Below, piece after piece: positions 39,262 to 50,898 of a stretch of DNA of 64,000 nt (its first letter is position 1; every line of letters begins with the position of its first letter). The position numbers and the translations under genes are program-made. The notes below the pieces were generated by a model. That model was not told where the DNA came from, ran no database searches, and saw only the letters and a program-made list of their open reading frames with translations. This DNA is from Kingdonia uniflora (lineage: Eukaryota; Streptophyta; Magnoliopsida; Ranunculales; Circaeasteraceae), in NCBI GenBank assembly GCA_014058105.1, contig JACGCM010000669.1, forward strand, positions 2,480,001 to 2,544,000. Reading direction: 5' to 3'.

Positions 39262-39949
39262 CAAGGATTTAAGAAACAGTGAACCTAGAGGTCGAAAAGC
39301 TATTAACCGGGGGTTTTATCAGAGAAGTTAAATATGCCGATTGGATCTCAAATATTGTAGTTGTCCCCTTCGAGAGATCCTCAGCAAGTAAGATAATTTT
39401 AGATGGGTACAAAAATAGTTTGTTTATCTTGGTAAACACGACATCACTTTCGAGAAATAAATATCTTAAAAATGCCAAGCAGTCGGTAATTTCCTTGCCG
39501 ACTTCCAGGTCGAAGACATCGACTAGGAGGAACATGAAGATGATCTATCAAAAGACCAGCCTGAACTCAACGACCCTTGGAACCCTAACATGGGTTAGCG
39601 TCTCTTTACAAATGGATTCATTGGACCTAAGGGTTTGGGGATCGGTAGTGTTATGGTTACCCCCTTCAATGACCGAATCGAAAAGGCTGTCAAGTTAAAC
39701 ATCAAATGTTCTAATAACGAGGCCAAGTATGAAGCCCTGATACATGGCCTCAATCTCGCTCTTGAACTTGATGTTCCCAAACTTACAGTATTTGTCGACT
39801 CCCAAGTTATTCCGATATAGTACACCGATAAAAATCAGGCAAACGGTCGTATGGCTGAGTATGCTACACTTGTCCGCCAGCGCATGGATCATTTCCCCAA
39901 AAAGTCTTCCATTACACATTACCTTCGAGGCAAAAACAGACATGTCGAT
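39262..39949 (+). pseudogene. Tat pol: RT remnant and archaeal-type RNase H
   Basis: VEKLLTGGFIREVKYADWIS plus NIVVVP is the start of the reverse transcriptase, but its catalytic core is missing. By about 39500 the sequence is already LADFQVEDID, and then FTNGFIGPKGLGIGSVMVTP, CSNNEAKYEALIHGLNLALE and VFVDSQV (39600-39815). The latter is the additional archaeal-like RNase H (D...E...D) that marks the Tat/Ogre group. It continues ANGRMAEYATLVRQRM and HYLRGKNRHVD to 39949, where a non-coding LTR element is inserted. The reading resumes in frame at 44486. Confidence 0.72.
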
Positions 39950-40760
39950 TGTCACGGCCCAGCCCGGGACCGCCTCTACAGTTCCCAGAGTGCAGCGGAA
40001 TAAGGAACCGTGCGGCGTACACGGACGCGCGGTCGGCGTGTACCAGCCATCTTCACGGGCGCGGCGCGCCAGTGGCATACAATCCACGGATGCTAGAGTG
40101 ACATCTGAATAATCTTGGATACTCGTGAGGGGTCATCGAATATGTATTCGGTATAGGTAACAACGCTGAAGATTCCCTCAATAATCCTTACAGCGTAATC
40201 TCTCGCGACGCGCGCGAGGTACAAAAAGCACACCTGTCCTGCAGCGGATCAAGGTAGCTCAATATGCCGGTTTCCACATAAGGGACTCATATCTTAATAG
40301 GCAACGAGCCTGGACTATTTATATTGTCCATCTATAAGGGGCGGTGCGTCTCGGATAGCCCGTGGGGCATAGCGGCGCCATATGAAGCCCTCTATTGAAA
40401 ACCGGCCGGCATTGCGAGGCAATGTCCCCTGGTCTTCCCTAGGCCTAGGAGAACTCATAACTATCCCTTGTAGATAGTCCATGAGTCGGGGTCCTTGATG
40501 ACCAAGCATTAAAGCTCTTTTAGTCATGGGGAGGATCGGACCAAGGTTCCTCCTTAATATAGCTACTAAGTGAATAGTCAATTTCCAAAAGGAAACGTTA
40601 AAACATGAGACGAAGCGTACTGGACCTATTCGCCCCCTTAACTAAATCCGATTGCGACGAAACTTGGCGTGGAGCTATATTAGGATATAGAGAACAAATA
40701 CATTCGGACAGAACTCAAAACACTCGGGTAAATTTGGCCGGCGTTCGGTAGGTCGTCACG
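39950..40760 (-). repeat. LTR (3' in element orientation)
   Basis: 811 bp, outer end TGTCACGG, inner end TCGTCACG. By eye it differs from its partner at roughly 40-45 positions (about 5%), nearly all transitions, with no indel. Confidence 0.88.
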
Positions 40761-43654
40761 CCCTCCCGCACTTAAAATAATCTCGACGTCCTCGTCGAGT
40801 ACCTTCTTCATCAGGGCCCTGCAAGGATTCAAACTTCTGCATCTTCAAGAAACCAAAAACTCTCCCCCACTTAGTTCAGAGTACTATATCTTCTTCTGTA
40901 CTAGCAGATACTGAGCCCAACTGCTAGTCTCGATGCTGACAACTTTGTCTTCAGAACTGAACCTTAACTTTGCCCATTCCAACTGAAGTGCGTAGTGACC
41001 GAACCTTCATACAACTGGAGTCTGCCTTCTCGTCTGGGTATTGTCTCTTGGTCTCAAACCTTCTGAAAAAATGTATGGGCGGTGCACTCTAGCATCGCGC
41101 CCTCTGAAATGCGCTGCATCCTACTACAAAGCGCCTTCTCACCTGACACAATGTGGAATGTCGCACTTCTCGACAAACCAAGGGCGTCTCCTCCAGACAG
41201 CCCAACGAGGATATCTCCAATCCCGTCCAAAAGTGCGCTCACTTCCGAGTCGCACAATGCCTTCGCTGCTCGAGAGTTCAATCTTCTGTGAATCTCGGCT
41301 TCAAACTTTACTCATCATCTGCGAGTGGTAAGGAACAAGTCTTCTATAACCAAGGGGTAAACTCCCCCCAACTGCACGGAACATCTGCCGCACACTGAAC
41401 TACCCGACTGCCCTTCAATCAACTCTGCAAAAGTCTTCCAACCATGTCCGCCCTTCTTGCGGAACATCGGGGATACAACATCAAGATGCGGCACCCTAAC
41501 CTTACCAGTATAGAACTGAACTGGTACTCATTGTTCATTTGGGCGAGGGAGGGTAGCTCCTAGAAGGTAGCATAATCTCAACGAGGCGCGGGTACTCTGT
41601 TCCCTACCGCCAGCTAACCATCGAGGTCCACCATAAAGACGTCCTGTGTGAACTTCTAAAGCCCATGAGACATCTATTTGTGCAGCCGCGTTTCTGCTCT
41701 ACCACTTCGTAGTAGGCCATCATCTAACCCATGTAACGTTAGATGGCATCTGCACCTAACTTGGCTCCAGGAAGGGTGATCGCTACTCCGGCGTCCCCAA
41801 GGTCTCTCCAGTTCGGAGGACTCCAATCTGCCTCACTCTCCATGAAGGACTTCTCAATGCCTCTTCTCTGACGAGGACATCTCAATGCCTCTTCTCTAAC
41901 GAGGACTTAACACTGGCATCTGTACTTTCCAAACTCTGGTGGTAATGACCCTTGCTGGAACCTGCGTACATCTGCGTCACAACTTACAGCTCTTCCCACA
42001 CTCGATAAGCTCGACGTCCGCGTCGAAAACAAAGTTGTGATATATAACTGACTAACTACTGAAGCGTTTCTCCATCTCTACATCCCTACTCCAACCTGAG
42101 TACCTGGGGAACTTGGGAACAAGATACTGTCACTGTACCTGTCGCTCTGAGCTTGTTGGCTTGCCATGTCCAACTGCTATCAAACTCGCGGAAACCAACC
42201 TTCATACTGTCGCAATCATCTTTAAACTGAAGCGTAGCCATTCTCTGTCTCTTGAACTAGCTTCAACAAACGCAGCCAACTCTAACTGGTTACTGAGATA
42301 TGGTCTTCTAAAGACACTCCATCGATACAAACAAAGAACGAGGCGCGGGTACTCTATCCCTACCGCCAACCGCCAACATCGAATGAGGCGTGGGTACTCT
42401 ATCCCTACCGCCAACCACCAACATCGAATGAGGCGCGGGTACTCTATCCCTACCTCCAACCACCGAGTGATAAGGAATTGGGAAACTAACATCCAATTCC
42501 GCTCAGGATCTTTCATCCTAGAGCAATCTTCCATCTGAGATCATGTCTGAGGTAACCCGCACAACTGACTAAAGCTCAACTCTGTTCTGCGATGACCACG
42601 TAACTTACTAACCTTTGGAAACGTGAGTCTTCATCGATCTATGAGCTTAAAATGACCCAGAACCATCATGTGGAACAACATGGATCAACTCGGCTAGAGC
42701 ACTCAAACTCCGATAAACCTGAAACTCACTACGGAGCCTGAGAACAAATATCACTCGGCAACTTGCCTTCTTTGAGTGAGCAAAGCAGTGTCCTGTGTAA
42801 CTAGGGACCAACTGCAGACTAGCGACAACCCATCTGGGAGGTCGCAGTTCATGTCGCGTATCAACGAGAAACTCTGCCCTCGATGTCTAACTGACGATAT
42901 CACTGTGTGTAAACTCGGGACCCAAACCATGTCTTCATCTGTTACTTCATGCCGCTTCATCTTCGGCTCATGACATTCACCTCCGGAACGTCTCAATGTC
43001 CAACTCAGGACAATCGCAACGAGTATCTCTCAGGATTCTTCAATCTTCTGTAGGCACTAAGGAATTCCAACCAAACCAAGCTTCGCGGCTTCCACACGAA
43101 AGTACTCGGCAACTGACACTGACCATATCGATCTCTGCTGAGGGGCATCGTCTTTGATCACAACTGTTACTAAACTTCGCAGCGCGGATGCGGACCGAAT
43201 GCAATAACAACCTGCTAGATTGCTCTATTACTATTCTTCATAGAGCATCTGCGACACTGATCAGCCTTCTAGAGACAACCAACGATATAGGCCATCGCGT
43301 CCAACTCAAATCTCAATCATCCTTTTAGCGTCATTGTCCAAAGCACACTTAACTTGAGCAATCTCGTGCTCGGATATGGAGCCTTTCTCTTGCGTCCAAT
43401 ATCAATTGACATGTAGGCAACTCACGGCTCTGGAGAGAACAACTGCCAAATGGGTATCCCATACTACCAACTCGGGAATCATTACTCTGTTTACTCTGAC
43501 GGACGTAGGCACAACCCATCTACGCTCTGACAAGCAAACGCCCAGCAAGCCTTGCTCGGATAAGCCTAGACCCAACTAGTCTAGCTCTGGCAGACGTAGG
43601 CACAATCCATCTACGCTCTACCAACTCAAGAGCTAAGCTTTAACAAGCTATTCT
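40761..43654 (-). other. Internal region of the non-coding element
   Basis: Only short ORFs on both strands without domains. It contains a duplicated 32-bp word (TCTCAATGCCTCTTCTCTNA, 41848-41908), three tandem 45-bp units (42336-42470) and two copies of GACGTAGGCACAANCCATCT near 43500 and 43590. A minus-strand FDADVELIECG-like stretch near 42010 echoes the pol-end text at 40780. Confidence 0.7.
42336..42470. repeat. Three tandem 45-bp units
   Basis: Unit GAGGCGCGGGTACTCTATCC plus CTACCGCCAACC(G/A)CCAACATCGAAT, starting at about 42340, 42385 and 42430. A diverged single copy is at 41582. The repeat yields overlapping false ORFs (for example GIEYPRLIRCW repeated on the minus strand). Confidence 0.8.
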
Positions 43655-43667
43655 CGCTCTGATACCA
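43655..43667 (-). promoter_or_regulatory. Primer-binding site, tRNA-Met type
   Basis: On the minus strand TGGTATCAGAGCG, the common plant LTR-retrotransposon site complementary to the 3' end of initiator tRNA-Met, two bases inside the LTR at 43670. Confidence 0.85.
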
Positions 43668-43669
43668 TT

Positions 43670-44480
43670 TATCACGGCCTAGCCCGGGACCGCCTCTACA
43701 GTTCCTGGAGTGCAGCGGAATAAGGGACCGTGCGGCGTACACGGACGCGCGGTCGGCGTGTACCAGCCATCTTCACGGGCGCGGCGCGCTAGTGGCATAC
43801 AACCCACAGATGCTAGAGCGACATCCGAATAATCCTGGATACTCGTGAGGGGTCATCGAATATGTATTCGGTATAGGCAACAACGCTGAAGGTTCCCTCA
43901 ATAATCCCTGCAGCGTAATCTCTCGCGACGCGCGCGAGGTACGGAAAGCACACCTCTCCTCTAGCGGATCAGGGTAGCTCAATATGCCGGTTTCCACATA
44001 AGGTACTCATATCTCAATAGGCGACGAGCCTGGACTATTTATATTGTCCATCTATAAGGGGCGGTGCGTCTCGGATAGCCCGCGGGGTATAGCGGCGCCA
44101 TATGAAGCCCTCAATTAAAAACTGGCCCGCATTGCGAGGCAATGTCCCCTGGCCTTCCCTAGGCCTAGGAGAACTCATAACTATCCCTTGTAGATAGTTC
44201 ATGAGCCGGGGTCCTTGATGACCAAGCATTAAAGCTCCTTTAGTCATGGGGAGGATCGGACCAAGGTTCCTCCTTAATATAGCTACTAAGTGAATAGTCA
44301 ATTTCCAAAAGGAAACGTTAAAACATGAGACGAAGCGTACTGGACCTTTTCGCCCCCTTAACTAAATCCGATTGCGACGAAACTTGGCGTAGAGCTATAT
44401 TAGGATATAGAGAACAAATACATTCGGACAGAACTCAAAACGCTCGGGTGGATTTGACCGGCGTTCGGTAGGTCATCACA
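43670..44480 (-). repeat. LTR (5' in element orientation)
   Basis: 811 bp, outer end (right) TCATCACA, inner end TATCACGG. Partner of 39950-40760. Confidence 0.88.
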
Positions 44481-44485
44481 TCGAT

Positions 44486-45834
44486 GCCCTCGCCTACATA
44501 ACTGCCATGTTAGGCCAATTCGAATCTCGAACACTCCATATCGAAGTACTCGAACGCCCAAGTATCGACCAGATGGAAGTCAATGCCATCAATACTGGGG
44601 GCGAGAGTCTCGATCCCGATGATTGGCGAACAACATTCCTTGCTTATTTCAATAGTTTTATCCTCCCAAAAGATCCCAAAGCCAAACGTTGGTTACTGGA
44701 AAACTGCCGCAGATACACCATTCTTAAGGGCAGACTACATCACAAATCCCCGAACGGCGTATACCTTCGATGCATCTCCCAAAACGAAGCCACTACCATA
44801 CTTACCAAACTCCACGAAGGTACCTGTGATGCTCACACTGTTGGTCGATCTATGGTTCTTCGAGCTGGAACACAAGGGTTATTCTGGCCCAATATGAAGA
44901 AACAAGCTGAATAGTATGCAAAACACTGTAGCAAATGCAACCGTCACGCCCATAACATTTGAATCCCTTCCCAAGACCTTTATTGCAGCCAAGTAGCTTG
45001 GCCGTTCAAAAGGTGGGCCATTGATCTGGTTGGCCCTTTCCCCAAAGCTTTGGGCTGACGAGAACATATTCTGGTAGCCACAAATTACTTTACTAAGTGG
45101 GTTAAAGCCATGCCTCTATGTCGAACAAGAGAGGAAGAAATCATCAAGTTCTTATGGGAAAATATCATAACACAATTTGGCTGCCCCCACATGATTCGAT
45201 GCGATAACGGTCCATAGTTTGTTGAGAACAAAGATCGTTATTTCCTCAAGAAGTACAACATCATCCTCTCCCCTTCCACACCTTATTACCCACAGGGGAA
45301 TGGCCAGGTCAAAGCAATCAATAAAACTATAGCCGATGGTTTAAGAAGCGCGTCGATGAGAAGAAAGGCCGATGGGCTCAAGAACTACAACATGTACTCT
45401 GGGCTAACCGTACCACACCAAGAAAGGCGACGGGCTGTACTCCTTTCCTCCTGGCTTACGGTACCAAAGTAGTGCTGCCTACTCAGTTCAAAGTGCCCAC
45501 GCGCGACACTGACCTCCCCGACGAAGATAACTAGCTCGAACTTGGATGCAATATGTTATGGATTGATAAAACCAGAGACTGAGTCATCGTTAACCTCGGT
45601 CGTTACCATCTCTCTCTCCAGAAGTCTTACAACAAAAGAGTTCGACCATGCAATTTTAATATTGAAGATTTGGTTCTTCGACGAGTCACACCCTCTCCGA
45701 GGCCTCGCAATGCCGATAAGCTAGGCGAGTCCTGGGAATGACCTTATGTCATGTACGACAAAACTGACAAATGATCCTACTATCTAATAACAGATGTCGA
45801 GGAGCCTCAACCTAACTCTTAGAGCACAATGTAG
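44486..45834 (+). pseudogene. Tat pol: RNase H end and integrase
   Basis: Continues from 39949 with the ALAYITAMLGQFESR-type end of RNase H. The frame is open through DPDDWRTTFLAYFNSFILP, RYTILKGRLHHKS, then the integrase HHCC-like region and core: RWAIDLVGPFPKAL, NYFTKWVKAMPLC, IITQFGCPHMIRCDNGP, YYPQGNGQVKAINKTI (45000-45340). The C terminus (FNIEDLVLRRVTPSPRPR) ends near 45834. Stops occur after KKQAE, after PKALG and elsewhere, and Glu of the DDE motif is Lys in GQVKAINK. It is inactive. Confidence 0.75.
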
Positions 45835-45959
45835 TTAGTCTCATACAACAGGCCGCGGCCACCACCTTGTTTAACTGATGTAAATACAGTATAATCAATG
45901 AACATATTTTTTATCCTCCAAGCTTCATGTCCTATCTCAAAATGAACTTCTTGGCCAAA

Positions 45960-46677
45960 CCTAAGTATCATATCAACCCTTCGACCCGACTGATACATGG
46001 GGGCGACCTCAAAGTTTTTCAAGGTTCCAATTCTAGCAAAACCGAGGGGAATGAATGGTCGGTAGACTAGACCCTTGGGGATGCATTGGGACTGACCACA
46101 TAATGCTTCGTTTAGGCTCAATCCTGCGGATAGACCCGGGGGCGACCTTTGAAGTCCAACAAACTTCTTGGACAAGCCTAAGTATCACGTCAACCCTTCA
46201 ACCCGACTGATACTTGGGGGCGAACTCAAAGTTTTTCAAGGTTCCAATTCGAGCATACCCGAAGGGCTTGAATGGTCGATAGACAGGACCCTCGGGGATG
46301 CATTGGGGCCGACCACATAATGTTTTATTTATGCTCAGGCCTTTGAAGTCCAGTGAATTTCTTGGTCAAACCTAAGTATCATGTCCACCCTTCGACCAGA
46401 CTGATACTTGGGGGCGACCTCGAAGTTTTTAAGTCTCCAATTTGAGCAAACCGGAGTAGCATGAATGGCTGAAAGACCAGACATTCGGGAATGCAATGAG
46501 GGCGACCACATAATGCTTCGTTTGGCCTCAATCCCGCGGATAGACCCGGGGGTGACCTTCGAGGTTCAGTACACTTATTGACTCGGTCAAACCTAAGTAT
46601 CATGTCAGCCCTTCGAATTGACTGATATTCGGGGGCGACCTCGAAACTCTTCAAGGTTCCAGGTCAAACCCACCAGA
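45960..46677. repeat. Tandem repeats downstream of Tat pol (period about 195-220 bp)
   Basis: Four units, each starting AAGTATCATGTCAACCCTTC, followed by CGACTGATACTTGGGGGCGA and a block with GATGCATTGGGGCCGACCAC. They begin near 45963, 46180, 46374 and 46593; unit 2 is shorter. Minus-strand reading gives a repeated SPPGLSAGLSLNEALCG-type text, probably incidental. Tandem repeats between pol and the 3' LTR are common in the Tat/Ogre group. Confidence 0.75.
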
Positions 46678-46928
46678 GTAGAACATTTTATACTTTTAAT
46701 CGCACACACATATACAAGCATACAAACATACCAGCAATTCAAGTCAAATGCATGCAAACAGTTCCAGTCCAATACATGTCAGTAGACAAAGTTCAAATAC
46801 AGTACTCATGGTTCAAAATTTACATAACCAATACACAATCATTCGAATTCAATGTTTCAGCAAGTCAAGGAAAGAGAGTTCATTACAAAAAACAAACGAC
46901 AACGACATACCTTCTCCAAATACCCCAC
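46678..46928. other. Spacer between tandem repeats and antisense ORF
   Basis: AT-rich sequence with CATACAAACATACCAG-like words. It may form the 3' UTR of the antisense ORF; no motif was identified. Confidence 0.35.
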
Positions 46929-49098
46929 TTACACAGGAGTGGCCGCACTAACCCCTTCTACAGATTGTTCCATGGCAACACCTAAAATGACTTCGACAGC
47001 ATAGTCCCTTCCCGCAGCATTAGCAGTACCTACGATTGTAAAACCTTTTTCAACATTTCCAGCACCATCCCCTTCGACCGCGGGATCAGTTGCAACACTT
47101 CCCGTACCTCCCCCTACATGGTCCACTTCCATCCCCACTGCCTGCGCAACATCCTCGACCGCAGACTCTTTGGTTAAAGGAAAATGCTCGAAGGTCACGG
47201 GATTATACCATAACCCATCTATAAAGTTCTTCAGAGCCATGGTCGTATCGCACTCTTCATCGTATTGCGCCTGGAAATATGCTTTGTTGTTTTTCAGCTA
47301 CTCCTCTTTCTCAACCACCTTCGCCTCCAACACTTTTTATATTTGATCACTGTTAGCAATCGCTGTTTCGACTTCCCTCGCAGCTTTGGCTCTAATTTGC
47401 AACTTTTCCCATTTTAGCACATCGACCTGGCTCTCCAGCGACATAACGGTCTCCCGTACGAGCTCCAGACTGTCAATCGCCTGTTTTAGCTTTTTACTCA
47501 CTACCCTTTGGGCTTTGTTATAAGCTTGGGGCCAAGTATTTACCTGTACAAATACTCGACTACTCAACAGTTTTTGAAGGATAAGTATGACTCCGTAATT
47601 TCATAAACATTTACCTGATGCAGAGCCTTATTAATCTGTATCCCCTCTTCATCTAGGTCTATTCCACAGAGGATCACCATCGACGCGGCCATAGCTCGAG
47701 CCTGTTCCTCTAGTTCGGCCTCGCGTCGCCCCTCCTCGACTGTATCATTTACATCATTGGCCACCTATTCACGAGGCCTCTTATGCAGAGTAGTCTTCAT
47801 CTGCTGCACTGTCAAAGCTTTGGGAATGGCTTTGCCCTTACCTTTGCTAGGCTGTCGCGGTACCTCGGGAATAGCCTCGGGCACGCTCGACCGTACCATC
47901 TCAGGACTTCCTCGCCACTCCCTCGACACATAGCTCAACTTTCGACTCAATCTATCATGCTCCATTTTTCCGACCCCTGTCAAAGTACCTTCTTCTTTGT
48001 TGGTCTAGCAACCACCGGAATGTCTCTCAGTAGAGTGTCCATCTTCTTTCGCGTCTTCCTCATAATACCCAACTTACCAAATACCCAATTTGCCTACTCC
48101 TCGTCGTGGTCGATCAGTTCATCAATATATCTCTTCGGATTCGTCAATGTATTGTTATTGGGCTCTGCAAAACAAAAAAACAAGTTCAACAACCTATTCG
48201 AACTATATAATAAATAGCCTTCGACCAACAACTTATTTGGATTATACAGCCAATGCTTCAGCTTATACACCTCCTCCCCCTCTACATTCTCATAATTACC
48301 TATTACCACTACCAAATCCTTATCCCACCCGTGCCCCGTCGAACACAGATCAAATAACTATAGTTTGTCTGCATGACATTGAATGTGATACGTATTAACC
48401 TTCTTATTTGATTTCCTCGAGTGGAACAATACAATAATAAACCACTCGATCAAACCCCTCTTCTCCCATTTCAACTCCACATTCATCCCCTCGACAACCC
48501 TTATCATCTCATAAAAATTACCATTCATCTGACATGGGGCAACATCCTAGTAGTTCAATACTTGATTTACCAGCTTTCGAAGGGGTAGTTGCATCCCTAA
48601 TCGAATCAGGCATTTGAGTGCCATGATACCCACCTGAGGGGTATCTTTGAACATAAAATTGACCCCTACTGGCACCAGTACAATTCTCACCTTCGACAAC
48701 TCATGTTTCGCCATTAATCGATCCAGTCTCACCCTTTCCTAAGCCGAGATTGTCCCCGCCGCTGTCCTCGAATCATCCGAACCATCCCAATTATCGCTCT
48801 GCTCCCCTTCCCCTTCGTCCCTCTTATCCCCCAAAGGCTCGACACTACTTTCGTTCCCCCTTCCATCCCCCTCCTCAGTCTCCTCTTCGTTACTCTTCCC
48901 GACTACTTAACCCTTACGACGGCTACTACTCAAAGCTCCAACCTCTGGCACTGCAACAGCTAATGGGGCATCCGTTATAATTTCTAACAATTCTACATCG
49001 CTGCTCTCACCCCCTCGACCTCGACCAGATACACTTGGTTCATCTACTTCGTCCTCCTCATCTACCAGCCTCATCCTCGAAGCTTGACGGGTACACAT
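46929..49098 (-). pseudogene. Antisense additional ORF of the Tat/Retand element (Transposase_28-like)
   Basis: Minus strand, from MCTRQASRMRLVDEEDEVDE at 49098. An acidic N terminus follows, then LDRLMAKHELSKVRIVLVPV, GIMALKCLIRLGMQLPLRKL, VNQVLNYXDVAPCQMNGNFY and GLIEWFIIVLFHSRK (48400-48730), a pattern matching the putative gypsy-type transposon domain (PF04195: GLRLPLHPF, VL-x-x-L-x-LAPGQL-x-x-N). The middle part has KLKHWLYNPNKLLVEGYLLY; the C-terminal part is coiled coil (NKAQRVVSKKLKQAIDSLEL, 47340-47560) ending AVEVILGVAMEQSVEG. Stops and shifts break it into five ORFs. Such antisense ORFs downstream of pol are described in Retand-type elements; function unknown. Confidence 0.65.
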
Positions 49099-50340
49099 TA
49101 TACCCTACAGAAGAAGATGAGTAATTAACTCAATATATTTAACTATCATGTTTTGATATCATATTATGTTCTACCCTCTCCAACTCGCCCAACCCACAAT
49201 CAAATGTTCGACTACAACCCCAATCACCCCCTCACTCTTCCCAATTTACCACCAGGCTGGACCTCCAGCCACATGGGTTACCCCCTTCCCCGGTCACGCC
49301 GTTACAAACAAAAAACCTAACAGCACCCACCCCACAATACAAACAAAATACAAATATAGAAGAAGAAATGGCAGAGCAAAAATACAAATCACCTATTTTT
49401 ACAAGAAATTAGAAGACATACCTGTTCGAATGGATCAGATCTCTCAGCAACAACGCAGCGTTCTCCTCTCCTCTCTAACAAGCTCTACCACAATAATGGC
49501 GTATGTGTTCCCTCCCTTCCTCCTTTGTTATCTTTATTATTGATTGGTTGGGAATAGTAAATTTATTTCTCACCTCTTTAAATACCACCTCAAAACAATA
49601 AAACCACCTCGATTTCCCCCACTTACCATCATTACCACTCCTCCACTCCCTCTCATTTTTCGGATGAGATGTATCTTGACAATATTACCCTCACTTCCTC
49701 CCATGTGCGTATCACACGCTCATATCAAGTAATACTTTTTATACCACTCGAAGCTTCTGGCACACTGCCCGAAGCTGTCAACTCAAACCCACGTGTTACC
49801 TCTACCCCTTTCCCATACCTCGAGGAAACATCATGATGACCTGCAGTGGTACACTGCCCTAGGAACAATATAACTTCTGACAGGTCTGCTATTATGACTG
49901 TCAGATTTTGCAGTCGAAGCACATATGCCTTCGACAACATGAACTTCTAAGCCCTCTCATGCTTTCGTTTTTTAACCATCGTCTACATCCTACTTCATCC
50001 CATCATACATATACATTAAGTACTCGAACCATCGGTTAGTATTTTTTAATTATAGGACATAACTCAAGTTGTTTACCATTTTTAATCGCGTTCGTTAGAA
50101 GTTCGACAATTAATACCGCGCCTACACTATCATCGTCTACATTACCCATTGCTATTCTACTACCACAGTTCGACAAAAATAACAGTTCAATTATACAAGT
50201 ACGCGAGCGTACATCATAAAAAGCATACATCATTAAAGACATTGCTAAATATGTCATTTTAATCGATGTGTCATTAAGAAAATATACATCATAAGAGTTC
50301 AAATTATTTAGAATATGTAAACTTTGTATGATCAAGGTAA
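49099..50340. other. Right part of the Tat element, LTR not resolved
   Basis: C-rich on the + strand to about 49700, then sequence with CTCGAAGCTTCTGGCAC and CTTCGACAAC words like those near the left LTR (33700-34000). A true 3' LTR copy of 33690-34078 could not be aligned by eye. No coding motif seen. Confidence 0.35.
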
Positions 50341-50890
50341 ATATGGATTATATCACTAGACAATAACCCATTAAACCGTTTTAATCAAAATCAAGAAAAT
50401 GAATTTAACAATAAGCTCATAAGGGAATTTTTTGTCAAAACATAGATTAAATACTAATTATAGTGGCTGCATCCTCACCTTAGCTAGGATTTAGCCGACC
50501 ATTACTATAATAAAGATAAAGAAATATAGGCTAGAAAAAGAGTACATGAATGAAAAATAATTATCTTTATTAACTTTGAACTAGAACTTACAAAATGAAG
50601 ATGCTCCAAGCTATTTCCTTCTATCTCTTACAATACTCACAAGCTCTCAAAATTGGATGATCATTTATGGTCAAGACCTCTCCTTTTATAGATGAAAGAG
50701 AGGATTATATGTTTAGTAAGAGATTATTTTCACCAAATCAAATATAATCGAATTTTAGAATTTATTCAAAAATATATACAGATTTTAAAATTTTGAAAAA
50801 ATTCCATAAAATATCTTCACATATTGACAACCTCTCCAACAAGTTTTAAATTTTTTGGGCGAAAATAAACCTGCCTGCTTGTCACATCTC
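50341..50890 (-). repeat. LTR-like promoter fragment
   Basis: On the minus strand CATCTATAAAAGGAGAGGTC (about 50682-50701) is TATA-like. A leader follows with GAGAGCTTGTGAGTATTG and TTAATAAAGATAATTATTTT. Together they look like the U3-R region of an LTR. No partner copy or insertion site duplication was found, and no adjacent coding region of its own. Confidence 0.3.
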
Positions 50891-50898
50891 CACAACTG

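Larger units (their letters stand above)
39950..44480 (-). mobile_element. Complete non-coding LTR retrotransposon (LARD-like), 4531 bp
   Basis: Two 811-bp LTRs (39950-40760, 43670-44480) flank a 2909-bp internal region. Target duplication TCGAT is perfect (39945-39949 and 44481-44485). The primer-binding site lies on the minus strand beside the right LTR, and a purine tract (GCGGGAGGG, 40761-40769, minus) beside the left LTR, so the element runs right to left. Internally only the last codons before the tract (EDVEIIL-like, minus, 40770-40800) recall a gypsy pol C terminus. No RT, RNase H or integrase motif was found. It must have depended on a related autonomous element. It is inserted between the RNase H and integrase of a Tat element. 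Confidence 0.88.

Noticed and set aside
42202..42534. 110-codon minus-strand ORF with repeated GIEYPRLIRCW
   Set aside because: Produced by the 45-bp tandem repeat in a non-coding element; all frames give similar repeats and no domain.
45819..46654. Minus-strand ORFs with repeated SPPGLSAGL-type text
   Set aside because: Arise from the tandem array; stops differ between units and no family matches.
48750..48980. Plus-strand Pro/Ser-rich ORF
   Set aside because: It is the complement of the acidic part of the antisense Tat ORF; codon pattern fits the minus strand.
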